From: a virus
Reading direction: 5' to 3' (one strand)
IMG/VR virus record: IMGVR_UViG_3300006920_000066
Coordinates: 1 to 49,257 of that record
DNA length: 49,257 nt
Below are positions 42,402 through 49,257 of the stretch, in pieces. The notes below the pieces were generated by a model, which saw nothing but the letters and a program-made list of their open reading frames with translations, did not search any database and was not told the DNA's origin. How positions within the stretch are numbered: position 1 is the first letter of the stretch; each line of letters begins with the position of its first letter. The position numbers and the translations under genes are program-made.

Positions 42402-42974
42402 ATGGAACTAATAGAACACAAAGGGCAAGTAGTTCCTTATGAATTATTCCCACAAAGGAAAGTATCTAACGATGAAGGCGGTTTCGACATGGTTGCTAAG
42501 TACAATACAAATGAAGAACTGAAGGCTCTTATTGCTCACTCACCAAAATCGGAGTGGATTAAAGAAAAGTCTTTTGGTCAGAAGATTAAGTATGTACCAA
42601 TTAGAATAGGAGAGTCATTACTGAGAGAGTTGTTCCCTGCACACCAAGTGATTCAGCAAGGAGAGCCTAAGATATTAGGAAACAGTATTGTAGTGAGCGT
42701 TGAGGTTAAGGTACTTCACCCTTTCTTTGGGTGGATGTCTTACTGCGGAGTTGGTGCTGCTCCAATACAACTTGAGGCGGCAAAGTACGACAAAGAGACA
42801 AAAGAGCAAATTAGTGGTGCTAGGAATGCTATTGATTTTGAACGTATAAATGCAACAGGGTTGCACAAAGTAGTCCCTGCGGCTATGGGTTTTGCATTTT
42901 CTAACGCTGTGAAGAAGATCGGTAAGATATTTGGATCAGAACTAAACAACAAGGCTGATGAAATCTACGGATAA
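42402..42974 (+). CDS. Rad52/Sak-like ssDNA-annealing protein, 190 aa
   Basis: Probable single-strand annealing recombinase. The order of blocks fits the Rad52-like family: IKYVPIRIGESLLRELFP, VVSVEVKVLHPFFGWMSYCG with GVGAAPIQL, and a C-terminal AFSNAVKKIGKIFGSELN in the position of the conserved 'AxKRxGRxFG..LN' element. The following gene encodes an exonuclease, the standard partner in phage recombination, which supports the call. I cannot distinguish Rad52-like from RecT-like by eye with certainty. Confidence 0.6.
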   Translation: MELIEHKGQVVPYELFPQRKVSNDEGGFDMVAKYNTNEELKALIAHSPKSEWIKEKSFGQKIKYVPIRIGESLLRELFPAHQVIQQGEPKILGNSIVVSVEVKVLHPFFGWMSYCGVGAAPIQLEAAKYDKETKEQISGARNAIDFERINATGLHKVVPAAMGFAFSNAVKKIGKIFGSELNNKADEIYG

Positions 42975-43947
42975 TAAATGGATGGATAGCATTCAAGGGC
43001 TTTCTGACTCAGACGATGATATGTATGATGTGCTGCTAGAGATGGAGGTTCAGAAGCCGAAGTCATCAGAGATGAAAAGTGGTAGCCACACAGAGGATAT
43101 TGCTGACATGGAGGTATTCGTCCATGCTTCATCGTCTAGTAAATTTATGAGTGGTAAGTTTGGGCTGAGTGATGTTCAGTCTAGCAAACTGAGTACTTTG
43201 CTTGAGCGTAAGAACGGAGCGATGATTGCTGCTTCAGATGACAAAGGAAAGCCATATAAGCCATTGACAGATAACATGGAGGCTGAACTACAAGACCTTA
43301 TAGATCGCAGAGACAATCCGAAGTTAGGCAAGACTGTAAGAACTGCTATTGAGGAATCTCTTACTGCTCAGTCGTACAAAGTAGAGAAGAACACTAATTC
43401 AAAGTACACTAATCATGGTATAGCGAATGAGCCATTTAGTATTACTCAGTTGAATGCAGTTACAGGAAGAAACTTTAAGAAGTGCGAAGAGACTAAGACT
43501 GATTGTGACTTACTTCTTAGAGGAACGCCAGATATAGTGTGTGATGAAACTGATTGTATTATTGACATTAAGAATCCGTATGATGCATTTACGTTCAACA
43601 AGCAAAGAGCGTTCGAGTTGACAGATAGGACTACTGGCGATCCGAACCTGGATGCAGCGCAAAAAGAGTATTATCATCAAATGCAGGCATATATGGTTCT
43701 GTTTGACAAACCTGTTGCTTACTTGGTGTTCACTTTAAATGAGAACGACTACATGGCAGGGGATGAGTATGATGAGTTTGGAGCATTAGACAGACTGATT
43801 ATAAAGAAGGTACTGAAAGATCCAGAGTGGATCATAGAGTACACAAGAAGGCTAGAAGCATACAAAGATACCGTATTGGACGTAAAGATTAGTAGAAAGG
43901 AAAGTATGGTAGCTACTGGCGATTATTTAACTGAATTAAGCAAATAA
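42958..43947 (+). CDS. PD-(D/E)XK exonuclease, 329 aa
   Basis: YqaJ/lambda-exonuclease-like nuclease that would resect 5' ends and hand ssDNA to the annealing protein. Core motifs: a Glu in GIANEPFSITQLNAV (~150-165), then GTPDIVCDETDCIIDIKNP where D and D-x-K (IDIKN) are the catalytic acidic-Lys set. A long acidic N-terminus precedes the core. Overlaps the annealing gene by 17 bases (coupled expression). Confidence 0.72.
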   Translation: MKSTDNKWMDSIQGLSDSDDDMYDVLLEMEVQKPKSSEMKSGSHTEDIADMEVFVHASSSSKFMSGKFGLSDVQSSKLSTLLERKNGAMIAASDDKGKPYKPLTDNMEAELQDLIDRRDNPKLGKTVRTAIEESLTAQSYKVEKNTNSKYTNHGIANEPFSITQLNAVTGRNFKKCEETKTDCDLLLRGTPDIVCDETDCIIDIKNPYDAFTFNKQRAFELTDRTTGDPNLDAAQKEYYHQMQAYMVLFDKPVAYLVFTLNENDYMAGDEYDEFGALDRLIIKKVLKDPEWIIEYTRRLEAYKDTVLDVKISRKESMVATGDYLTELSK

Positions 43948-43948
43948 A

Positions 43949-44263
43949 ATGAATAGAGTAATAGAATTTGATACGGTAGACGATATATTCTTTAACAGAA
44001 GGAAAATTAAACGAATGGAGATAATAGGGAAGTCCCTATCAAACTCTACGGTAAGGTCAATATATTTAAGGCTATCCCAAACTCCACAGACAGTAACCGA
44101 GTTGTATTGCAATCTTCGTATTGAGCAATCGATGTGTTCTCGTAAATTGGGATTAATGAAAGAGTTGGGATTAGTTAAGTTTAAGCGAGATGGTAAGAAT
44201 GTTACGTACTCTATAAATAAGAATACAGAAGAGATGGTATTCCTTATCTTAAAAATGATGTAA
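43949..44263 (+). CDS. ArsR-like winged-helix protein, 104 aa
   Basis: Second winged-helix regulator of the window. After ~35 residues, RSIYLRLSQTPQTVTELYC, then LRIEQSMCSRKLGLMKELGLV (recognition helix pair) and a wing (KFKRDGKNVTYSIN). No metal-sensor Cys pair. Located inside the recombination operon, 2 bases from its neighbours on both sides. Distinct in sequence from the reverse-strand regulator, so not a recent duplicate. May regulate this operon. Confidence 0.65.
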   Translation: MNRVIEFDTVDDIFFNRRKIKRMEIIGKSLSNSTVRSIYLRLSQTPQTVTELYCNLRIEQSMCSRKLGLMKELGLVKFKRDGKNVTYSINKNTEEMVFLILKMM

Positions 44264-44264
44264 A

Positions 44265-44729
44265 ATGAAAGAAGGCGACAATGTTCTGTTAAGAGGGTAT
44301 GGAGACATAAGAGAAATCTTCAAGGCTAGAAAGTTTTACAGGAATATGGATCAAAGGAGATCTATAGCTGCCCTACTAGCAGAGAAGATTGTCAATGTCG
44401 TAATGGTAGACAAAGATGGCAGTTCTGTATACGTTGAGATTCCAGAGGATAAGTCAGAAGAAAAATTGGTATACGCTATCCCTATTCAGTGCGTGGAAGA
44501 TACAAGCGATCCTAATTACTTCAAGAAACGGCTAAAGGTTCTCGAAAAGAATCATGCTAAACAATTAGCTAAACTGCGTAAAAGGATCAGAGAGTCAGAC
44601 AAGTCACTTACAGGGCTAATTGCGAGTCTCAATAACATAGTAGACCAATATATATCAAAAGTGGCTCAGAACGGCTCAAATGACGATCTGGAGCAGTTTG
44701 AGGAACAACTCAAGAACTTATTAAACTAA
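44265..44729 (+). CDS. Hypothetical protein with coiled coil, 154 aa
   Basis: N-terminal small beta domain (DNVLLRGYGDIREIFKARKF...; SSVYVEIPED) of SH3-like appearance, C-terminal coiled coil of Lys/Arg/Leu (about residues 85-150). A DNA- or protein-binding adaptor is possible. Not recognised. Confidence 0.55.
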   Translation: MKEGDNVLLRGYGDIREIFKARKFYRNMDQRRSIAALLAEKIVNVVMVDKDGSSVYVEIPEDKSEEKLVYAIPIQCVEDTSDPNYFKKRLKVLEKNHAKQLAKLRKRIRESDKSLTGLIASLNNIVDQYISKVAQNGSNDDLEQFEEQLKNLLN

Positions 44730-44739
44730 AATTCAGAAA

Positions 44740-44898
44740 ATGACAGAGGAAGATAGGAGAGATATACTAAATTGGTGGTTTGTTGATACTAGACTTAACG
44801 ACCCAAAAAACTTAGACAAAGTGTATGACGAAATAAGGAACATAGACAAGGGCGACTTAGATATTCCAATTGAAATTATTTATAAGTACAAAAACTGA
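44740..44898 (+). CDS. Small acidic protein, 52 aa
   Basis: Short ATG-started frame, 10 bases after the previous gene and 2 before the next. Acidic helical N-terminus with a WWF aromatic cluster, and a Pro-containing C-terminus. Not recognised. Confidence 0.5.
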   Translation: MTEEDRRDILNWWFVDTRLNDPKNLDKVYDEIRNIDKGDLDIPIEIIYKYKN

Positions 44899-44900
44899 TA

Positions 44901-45194
44901 ATGAGAAAAGATTTAACTAAGAAGCAGATAGACTTTATTATAGCAAATAGGCTGAAGATTCCTATATCTGAGATGGCAAAGATATCAGATTGTTCTGTCA
45001 TTACAGTACGGAAGCATTATAACGTGAGGAAGATATCTTATTTGAATGATAGGCTGAAAATAAAGGAGTACAAAACAAAGGGTGCGCTTACTCCTAACGA
45101 CCCAAAACTCAATGGATACAAGCCTAAAAACCTAACTCAAGGAGAGAAAAAGCACATATATCAAGAGATTAAGCCTCCAGAACGTTTTTTTTAG
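44901..45194 (+). CDS. Helix-turn-helix DNA-binding protein, 97 aa
   Basis: Residues 5-41 form an HTH: LTKKQIDFIIANRLKIP, then ISEMAKISDCSVITVRKHY, similar to small homeodomain-like/resolvase-type HTH in phages. The rest is a basic, flexible, Pro- and Lys-rich tail. It closes the first part of the replication operon and is followed by the structured region at 45196-45299. Likely acts as a DNA-binding accessory. Confidence 0.62.
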   Translation: MRKDLTKKQIDFIIANRLKIPISEMAKISDCSVITVRKHYNVRKISYLNDRLKIKEYKTKGALTPNDPKLNGYKPKNLTQGEKKHIYQEIKPPERFF

Positions 45195-45195
45195 T

Positions 45196-45299
45196 TATAT
45201 TTGCATCAACGTACGTCATCTACATTTGTACGATCAAAGAAAACAAAGGCTTAATTTCGGCTGACGAGTAGATGCGTCAACTGAGATTGAGCCTTTTTT
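45196..45299 (+). ncRNA. Candidate structured RNA or attenuator A
   Basis: Two -7-like boxes (TATATTTG 45196-45203; TACATTTG 45221-45228, the latter with a TTG 17 bases upstream), then a terminator-like hairpin, AAAGGCTTAAT (45246-45256) pairing with ATTGAGCCTTT (45285-45295), ending in six T. Inside the hairpin, TGACG/CGTCA closes the loop AGTAGATG, and this loop is complementary to CATCTAC (45217-45223) upstream: an interleaved (pseudoknot-type) order if transcription starts at the first box. Start from the second box would omit that segment. An RNA gene or a leader that attenuates the following HNH gene. Confidence 0.5.
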
Positions 45300-45310
45300 A
45301 TTGTTTTAAT

Positions 45311-45844
45311 ATGGAAAAATATGAATCAACGGAGGTTTGGCGTGAAATACCAAACTATGAAGGACTTTACATGGCGTCTTCAATGGGCAGGATACGGTCT
45401 CTTGATAGACTTTCTTCTAATGGTAGATTATTCAACGGTAAAGTAAAATCACTATCTATTAACGTCTATGGCTATTTAGGTACTACACTTACTAAACTTG
45501 GTGTGAAGAGAGCAGTCTCCGTACACCAATTAGTAGCAATGTCATTTTTAGATCACATTCCTAGTGGAAATAAGGTAGTGGTAGACCACATTAACAATAT
45601 TAAGACTGACAATAGGGTAGAAAACTTACAGTTGATATCTACCAGAGAGAATCTAAGTAAAGACAAAAAAAGTGGAACTTCTGAGCATATTGGGGTTTCT
45701 TGGTATTGTAATTTAGGGAAATGGGTGTCGAGAATCTATATCAATGGAAAAGCGAAGCATTTAGGTTACTTTATTGAAGAACGAGAAGCTGCACAGGCAT
45801 ATAAGATAGCACTGAATAGTCATATCAATAAAATAAAATCATAA
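45311..45844 (+). CDS. NUMOD4-HNH-AP2 homing endonuclease, 177 aa
   Basis: Free-standing mobile nuclease. NUMOD4 at the N-terminus (EVWREIPNYEGLYMASS, GRIRSLD), HNH in the middle (VHQLVAMSFL, VVDHINNIKTDNRVENLQL: His, Asn and Asn positions visible), and an AP2-like DNA-binding domain at the C-terminus (GVSWYCNLGKWVSRIYING, EEREAAQAYKIAL). The frame can be opened at 45272, but that lies within the hairpin; the ATG at 45311 is used. It overlaps the replication protein gene by 1 base. It interrupts the order HTH gene - replication protein, suggesting insertion. Confidence 0.82.
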   Translation: MEKYESTEVWREIPNYEGLYMASSMGRIRSLDRLSSNGRLFNGKVKSLSINVYGYLGTTLTKLGVKRAVSVHQLVAMSFLDHIPSGNKVVVDHINNIKTDNRVENLQLISTRENLSKDKKSGTSEHIGVSWYCNLGKWVSRIYINGKAKHLGYFIEEREAAQAYKIALNSHINKIKS

Positions 45845-46557
45845 TGGCAAAAGATAAAAAAAGCTTTGTTCTGTACGCTGACATGATACACTCTATAGAG
45901 CATTTAACCAATGAAGAGAAGGGTATGCTTTTCCAACATCTCTTGGAATACGTGAACGATATGAGTCCGATTATGGACGATAGGTTGATATTGACAGCAT
46001 GGAAACCAATAGAATTGCAACTAAAAAGAGACTTGTGTACGTGGAGTGAAAAGAAAGGGGAAAGAAGTATATCTGGTAGAAAGGGTAACCTAAAACGCTA
46101 CCACTTAGCACTTTACACTAAGGTTGTTAATGGAGAACTTACACTAGAAGATGCAGAAGAAATGTCGCAAAATGTCGCTAAGCGAGAAGAGCGATCGCTA
46201 ACCTCGCAAGACCTCGCAAAACTCGCTGTTAATGATACTGTTACTGTTAATGTAAATGATATAAAGAATAAGAAAGAGGTCGCTAAAGCTCCTGCGCCTA
46301 CATCTCCTAAAAAGAAAACATTCAAACAGTGGACTGAGAATGACTTTAAATTAGAGTTAGGTAATTTTAGGGCAGAATACACTAATCCTCTACTTTTAGA
46401 GTTTTACAACTACTGGAGTGAACCTACAGCAAGTGGTAAACTGAGGTTAACTACAAATAAGTCATGGGATACTGCCAGGCGATTAAAAGCTTGGGCAAGC
46501 AGAAACTTCAATAAAGAATCAGTTCAACCAAAAAGCAAGTACAATGCAAGGAGATAG
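45844..46557 (+). CDS. Replication initiation/loader-type protein, 237 aa
   Basis: N-terminal ~80 residues match the DUF6291-type domain found in Bacteroidota phages: KSFVLYADMIHSIEHL, EEKGMLFQHLLEYVND, QLKRDL and GRKGN. A low-complexity linker and a C-terminal domain (LEFYNYWSEPTASGKLR, KSWDTARRLKAW) of the type found in helicase-loader/primosomal phage proteins follow. The gene overlaps the DnaB helicase gene by 14 bases, which supports a role in helicase loading at the origin. The precise function is inferred. Confidence 0.66.
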   Translation: MAKDKKSFVLYADMIHSIEHLTNEEKGMLFQHLLEYVNDMSPIMDDRLILTAWKPIELQLKRDLCTWSEKKGERSISGRKGNLKRYHLALYTKVVNGELTLEDAEEMSQNVAKREERSLTSQDLAKLAVNDTVTVNVNDIKNKKEVAKAPAPTSPKKKTFKQWTENDFKLELGNFRAEYTNPLLLEFYNYWSEPTASGKLRLTTNKSWDTARRLKAWASRNFNKESVQPKSKYNARR

Positions 46558-47911
46558 AGAACCAAAAGCAATAGAGTCTGAAGAGATAGTTATAGGCAAT
46601 TTAATGAATACAGGATCTCTATTCATTATTCACGAGTCAAAACTTACTTCCAAGTGTTTCTACTCGCACAAGCATCAAACTATTTACGCTTCAATGGAGA
46701 GGCTATTCAAGGCAGGATCAGCTATTGACACGATTACCATAATGGAAGATTTAAAGAAGGAAGGTAAGTTTGAATCTATTGGTGGGATAAGTACACTGCT
46801 TGATTTATCAAACCCTACTACGTTCTCTGGAATAGATAGCCATGTTTCGATAATCGTCGATCGGTTTAAGACAAGGGAGATTATAAGGTTGAGTCATGAG
46901 GCTTTAAGTGAATCTTACAAAGGGGAGAAACTGAACGCAGAAATAATAGCAAACCTAGAGAAAGGGCTGAATGAATCTGTAGATACTACACCTGTTAGAT
47001 CGCTATCTGATATAAAAAAGCAATTCTTAGACGAGATTCAAGGTAAAGTCGAGTCTGGTGTGGGAATGACAGGAATAAGTGCGATAGACGATGTGGTCAA
47101 GGTAAGGAAAGGAAACTTAGTGGTGATTGGTGCTAGACCATCTATGGGTAAAAGTATGTTTGCTACTACAATCCAGAACAACTTAGCTAATCAAGGTATG
47201 GCAGGGCTGTTTCAGAACTTAGAGATGACTACGGTTGAGGGGTGGAAGAGAACGGCTGCTTGTAGATATTCGATAGAGTTTTCAAAACTTGTCGATGGAG
47301 AGATTGAGTTAGGTGAGTATAATTCTGTTCAGTTTGACGAATTATTCTCTATGATGGATAAATTGTTTTTCTTTGATGATAAGACAGGAATAAATGCTCT
47401 AGCGTTAAAGAGTAAGCTGATGAGCATAATGGCAAAAACGCCATTAGAGTATATGATAGTCGATCATGGGAAGCTAATGAAACACAATCTACTCACTGGC
47501 AATAAGAGATCAGACGAAGAGATCGGTGCTACGTGTAATGCACTGAAAGAGATAGCAAAAGACTTAAATATATTTGTAATACTGCTGTGGCAATTAAAAC
47601 GTCCTACTATGGATACTGTTAGGATACCAACATTGTCTGACCTTAGGGGTTCTGGAGAGATAGAAGAGTCTGTGGATATAGCAATATTTCTTCATAGAGA
47701 TGATTACTACGGAATCGAAGGGGCAACAGAGGGTCTTACTCATGTTAGTATTGCTAAAAATAGAAATGGAGGAACTGACGTAGTAGAATGCACATTTGTT
47801 CCTAACTTCTCTAGGTTTGAAAAACTGCACGATCAAAACGATTGGATGGGTGGTTCAAAAGACTTTGTTGAAAATAAAATGAATAAAAACACATCAGAAG
47901 TCTTTTTTTAA
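46544..47911 (+). CDS. DnaB-type replicative helicase, 455 aa
   Basis: Hexameric 5'-3' helicase of the fork. N-terminal DnaB domain: ESEEIVIGNLM, FYSHKHQTIYASMERLF, LDLSNPTTF. RecA-like C-terminal domain: Walker A GARPSMGKS (~199-207), then FQNLEMTT, Walker B-type YMIVDHGKL, and the DnaB motif LSDLRGSGEIEESVD. Length is full for DnaB. Walker B has Asp-His where DnaB often has DYL, a mild variation. Would prime and unwind with host primase and polymerase, as no polymerase gene is seen. Confidence 0.93.
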   Translation: MQGDREPKAIESEEIVIGNLMNTGSLFIIHESKLTSKCFYSHKHQTIYASMERLFKAGSAIDTITIMEDLKKEGKFESIGGISTLLDLSNPTTFSGIDSHVSIIVDRFKTREIIRLSHEALSESYKGEKLNAEIIANLEKGLNESVDTTPVRSLSDIKKQFLDEIQGKVESGVGMTGISAIDDVVKVRKGNLVVIGARPSMGKSMFATTIQNNLANQGMAGLFQNLEMTTVEGWKRTAACRYSIEFSKLVDGEIELGEYNSVQFDELFSMMDKLFFFDDKTGINALALKSKLMSIMAKTPLEYMIVDHGKLMKHNLLTGNKRSDEEIGATCNALKEIAKDLNIFVILLWQLKRPTMDTVRIPTLSDLRGSGEIEESVDIAIFLHRDDYYGIEGATEGLTHVSIAKNRNGGTDVVECTFVPNFSRFEKLHDQNDWMGGSKDFVENKMNKNTSEVFF

Positions 47912-47922
47912 ATAAAAAGAAC

Positions 47923-48030
47923 TATATTTGTATCAGCGAAGCAATTCAACAAAAGATATAGAAGAAGCTTCGGATGCTCGACATTCTCAATGCTCGATAC
48001 GCTTCGCTGCCATCTGAACTTCTTCTTTTT
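47923..48030 (+). ncRNA. Candidate structured RNA or attenuator B
   Basis: -7 box TATATTTG (47923-47930) but no clear -33. CAGCGAAGC (47934-47942) is complementary over nine bases to GCTTCGCTG (48001-48009), and AGAAGAAG...TTCGGATG (47960-47976) pairs over 16 bp with CATCTGAA...CTTCTTCT (48011-48026), one bulge and one G-U, ending in a T run. The two stems are interleaved (a-b-a'-b'). A small RNA, or a regulatory leader of the next gene. Confidence 0.5.
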
Positions 48031-48044
48031 AAAAAGACAGCGAA

Positions 48045-48332
48045 ATGAATGAATTAACATTAGAATTTGTATACCGAGAGTTGAGAGACTTAACAGATAT
48101 TGATCTCGGACAGTCATTTAATGGCTTAGATGAGTTTGATATTGATAGTATCAGCAGTATACTTGCGGCAGTTTACAACGTCAGCAACAAGAGTCATGAG
48201 TCAAAATATAACTCAGATAGACTCTGTGAATTAATAGAGGATGCGTCTATGTTAGATAAAGATAAGAATCTAAAGCAGCTTTCTGACTTCGCCATTGGAG
48301 AGTGGCAGAAGTTGGAGGGTGTTGCCTTATAA
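48045..48332 (+). CDS. Hypothetical acidic protein, 95 aa
   Basis: Mostly helical and acidic, with regular Leu/Ile/Asp content (LTLEFVYRELRDLTDIDLG). Follows the structured region B by 14 bases and is followed by a strong terminator. No family recognised. Confidence 0.55.
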   Translation: MNELTLEFVYRELRDLTDIDLGQSFNGLDEFDIDSISSILAAVYNVSNKSHESKYNSDRLCELIEDASMLDKDKNLKQLSDFAIGEWQKLEGVAL

Positions 48333-48363
48333 GATAATTTCATATTTTTAGTTTTAGTTGGTT

Positions 48364-48403
48364 GAGGGGAGTTTTTTTAGTGATTTACTCCCCTCTTTTT
48401 TTT
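48364..48403 (+). terminator. Rho-independent terminator
   Basis: GAGGGGAGT (48364-48372) and ACTCCCCTC (48387-48395) form a perfect 9-bp stem followed by eight T. Confidence 0.9.
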
Positions 48404-48422
48404 ATCATTTCAAAAGTGCATT

Positions 48423-48785
48423 ATGCCAAATTATAATATAGTAGGAAGAATTATTTCAATATCAGATAAGATGTCATTCGACTCTGGAGCAGAAAAGTTG
48501 TCATTTAGAATAGACACAGGAGAGGCATGGTCAAATATAGTGGAGTTTGAACTATTTAAAGGAAAAGATTACGTTGAGCACTTAGATAAATTCGTTGAAT
48601 TTAATGAGGTTGGAGATATGGTGGATGTGGAGTTTCAACTAAAGTGCAACCACTACACAAAAGATGGTGCAGATAAAGTGTTCACTAGCCTATCTTGTTG
48701 GAGAGTAACTAAAGTAGGAACTGAAGATGCTACTGCGCCACCAGTAGAGAGTGGTTCATCAGCCGACGATGATCTTCCTTTCTAA
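48423..48785 (+). CDS. DUF3127-like ssDNA-binding protein, 120 aa
   Basis: An OB-fold SSB-type protein. Blocks fit DUF3127 of Bacteroidota: GRIISISDKMS, LSFRIDTGEAW, IVEFELFKG, VGDMVDVEFQLKC and a final aromatic strand. The acidic tip DDDLPF is the hallmark SSB C-terminal peptide that recruits replication partners. It would coat ssDNA during replication and recombination. The linker (PPVESGSSAD) is disordered. Two bases separate its stop from the next gene. Confidence 0.78.
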   Translation: MPNYNIVGRIISISDKMSFDSGAEKLSFRIDTGEAWSNIVEFELFKGKDYVEHLDKFVEFNEVGDMVDVEFQLKCNHYTKDGADKVFTSLSCWRVTKVGTEDATAPPVESGSSADDDLPF

Positions 48786-48787
48786 AA

Positions 48788-49138
48788 ATGAACACATACC
48801 AAACATCTAACGGAGAACGAGTAACCAAGCGAGCAATAGACAAGAAAACTACTGCTACTAAGCATGACTACAAGGTAATGTTTATTGACTTGAAGGGCTA
48901 CTTGTTCTGCGAAAGGTGTGGTGTTAATGGTGAGGGACTAGCAGCGTCTCATATAGTGTCAGTAAAGTATGCACAAGAGGTCGGAATGTCAGAGTTTTCA
49001 TGGGATATGAAGAATCTAGAGATCCTGTGCAATAAGTGTCATATGTCTTTCGAGGAATTTAAAAACTGGATGCGAGTAAGGTGGTACTCAAGTAGACTAG
49101 AGGGTGATAATTTCCAAGAGTTTATAGATTCTATATAA
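48788..49138 (+). CDS. HNH-like zinc-finger protein, 116 aa
   Basis: Compact HNH-type nuclease-like domain: LFCERCGVNGEG (CxxC), ASHIVSVKY (His), WDMKNLEILCNKCHM (Asn, CxxC-H). The two CxxC pairs form a structural zinc site and the His...His pair the active site; similar to the NinG/HNH-type recombination accessory proteins of phages. Located directly after the SSB-like gene. Exact activity is inferred. Confidence 0.62.
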   Translation: MNTYQTSNGERVTKRAIDKKTTATKHDYKVMFIDLKGYLFCERCGVNGEGLAASHIVSVKYAQEVGMSEFSWDMKNLEILCNKCHMSFEEFKNWMRVRWYSSRLEGDNFQEFIDSI

Positions 49139-49146
49139 CGGCAGAT

Positions 49147-49221
49147 GATATGTGTCGTACTCGTATGACATCGTATCTACTGTTATCTACAGTATCTATT
49201 TTTTAGCTGCGGAGCTTTTTT
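49147..49221 (+). terminator. Cluster of terminator-type hairpins
   Basis: Stem GATA...TGTCGTA-CTCG-TATGACA...TATC (49147-49177); then TACTGT-TATCT-ACAGTA (49178-49194) followed by TCTATTTTTT; then AGCT-GCGG-AGCT (49205-49216) followed by six T. The middle hairpin is the best terminator. Confidence 0.6.
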
Positions 49222-49241
49222 AAAATTAAAAAAATCAAATT

Positions 49242-49257
49242 ATGGAGGAAAATCAAG
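49242..49257 (+). CDS. Partial CDS start at window end
   Basis: ATG followed by GAG GAA AAT CAA G at the edge, after a GGAGG-like sequence. If the window is circular, it continues at base 1 and stops at 27-29, giving a 14-residue peptide that overlaps the next ATG (ATGA). Otherwise it is the start of an unseen gene. Confidence 0.35.

Overview
The window is almost entirely a tailed-bacteriophage genome (siphovirus-type) infecting a member of the Bacteroidota, most likely a flavobacterium. Supporting evidence: low G+C, repeated promoter elements of the Bacteroidota form TAnnTTTG (-7 box) with little use of strong Shine-Dalgarno sites, signal peptides ending in ...AQ or ...SQ, and several families typical of Bacteroidota phages (DUF3127-like SSB substitute, DUF6291-like replication protein, fibre adaptor with an IKTN..ITAEQ motif). 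I see no integrase, excisionase, cI-type repressor, reverse transcriptase, CRISPR array, tRNA or rRNA gene. A strictly lytic lifestyle is possible but not proven. When the two window ends are joined, a small ORF and an inverted repeat continue across the junction, so the window may be a complete, circularly permuted genome of about 49.3 kb.

Layout. (1) 0.2-6.1 kb: a lysozyme-like gene, a metallophosphoesterase, an HNH nuclease, small genes, a DUF5675-like gene and the small and large terminase subunits. (2) 6.1-8.8 kb: accessory genes including a lipoprotein, small membrane peptides and a repeat-rich regulatory stretch with a 15-bp motif used three times and an 18-bp tandem array. (3) 8.9-9.4 kb: one reverse-strand gene whose promoter abuts four copies of a second repeat. 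(4) 9.7-12.0 kb: small accessory genes including a probable HhH-GPD-like protein. (5) 12.3-13.6 kb: a reverse-strand four-gene operon led by an ArsR-like regulator and closed by a clear terminator. (6) 14.0-41.6 kb: the virion module: a candidate tail-tube protein, portal, scaffold, major capsid, connectors, a PAS-cupin protein, tail-assembly chaperones joined by a probable -1 frameshift, tape measure, tail tip, fibres and holin. (7) 41.6-49.2 kb: recombination and replication: Rad52-like annealing protein, PD-(D/E)XK exonuclease, HTH proteins, a homing endonuclease, replication protein, DnaB helicase, SSB-like protein and an HNH protein.

How it fits together: the phage brings its own helicase, annealing protein, exonuclease and SSB-like protein but no recognisable polymerase, so it probably uses the host replisome. 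Terminase, portal, scaffold and capsid form a conventional HK97-type head pathway. Lysis functions are split: a lysozyme-like and a DUF5675-like gene upstream of terminase, and a holin-like gene after the fibres.

Most unusual elements: four consecutive genes in the fibre region (33.7-41.3 kb) whose products start with Sec signal peptides, three of them large, mosaic fibre-like proteins; a PAS-cupin two-domain protein in the tail operon; two intergenic regions (45.2 and 47.9 kb) that each carry a promoter-like box, the same interleaved pairing order and a terminator-like end, and may encode small structured RNAs or attenuators; and two tandem-repeat arrays that could be operators or replication iterons.
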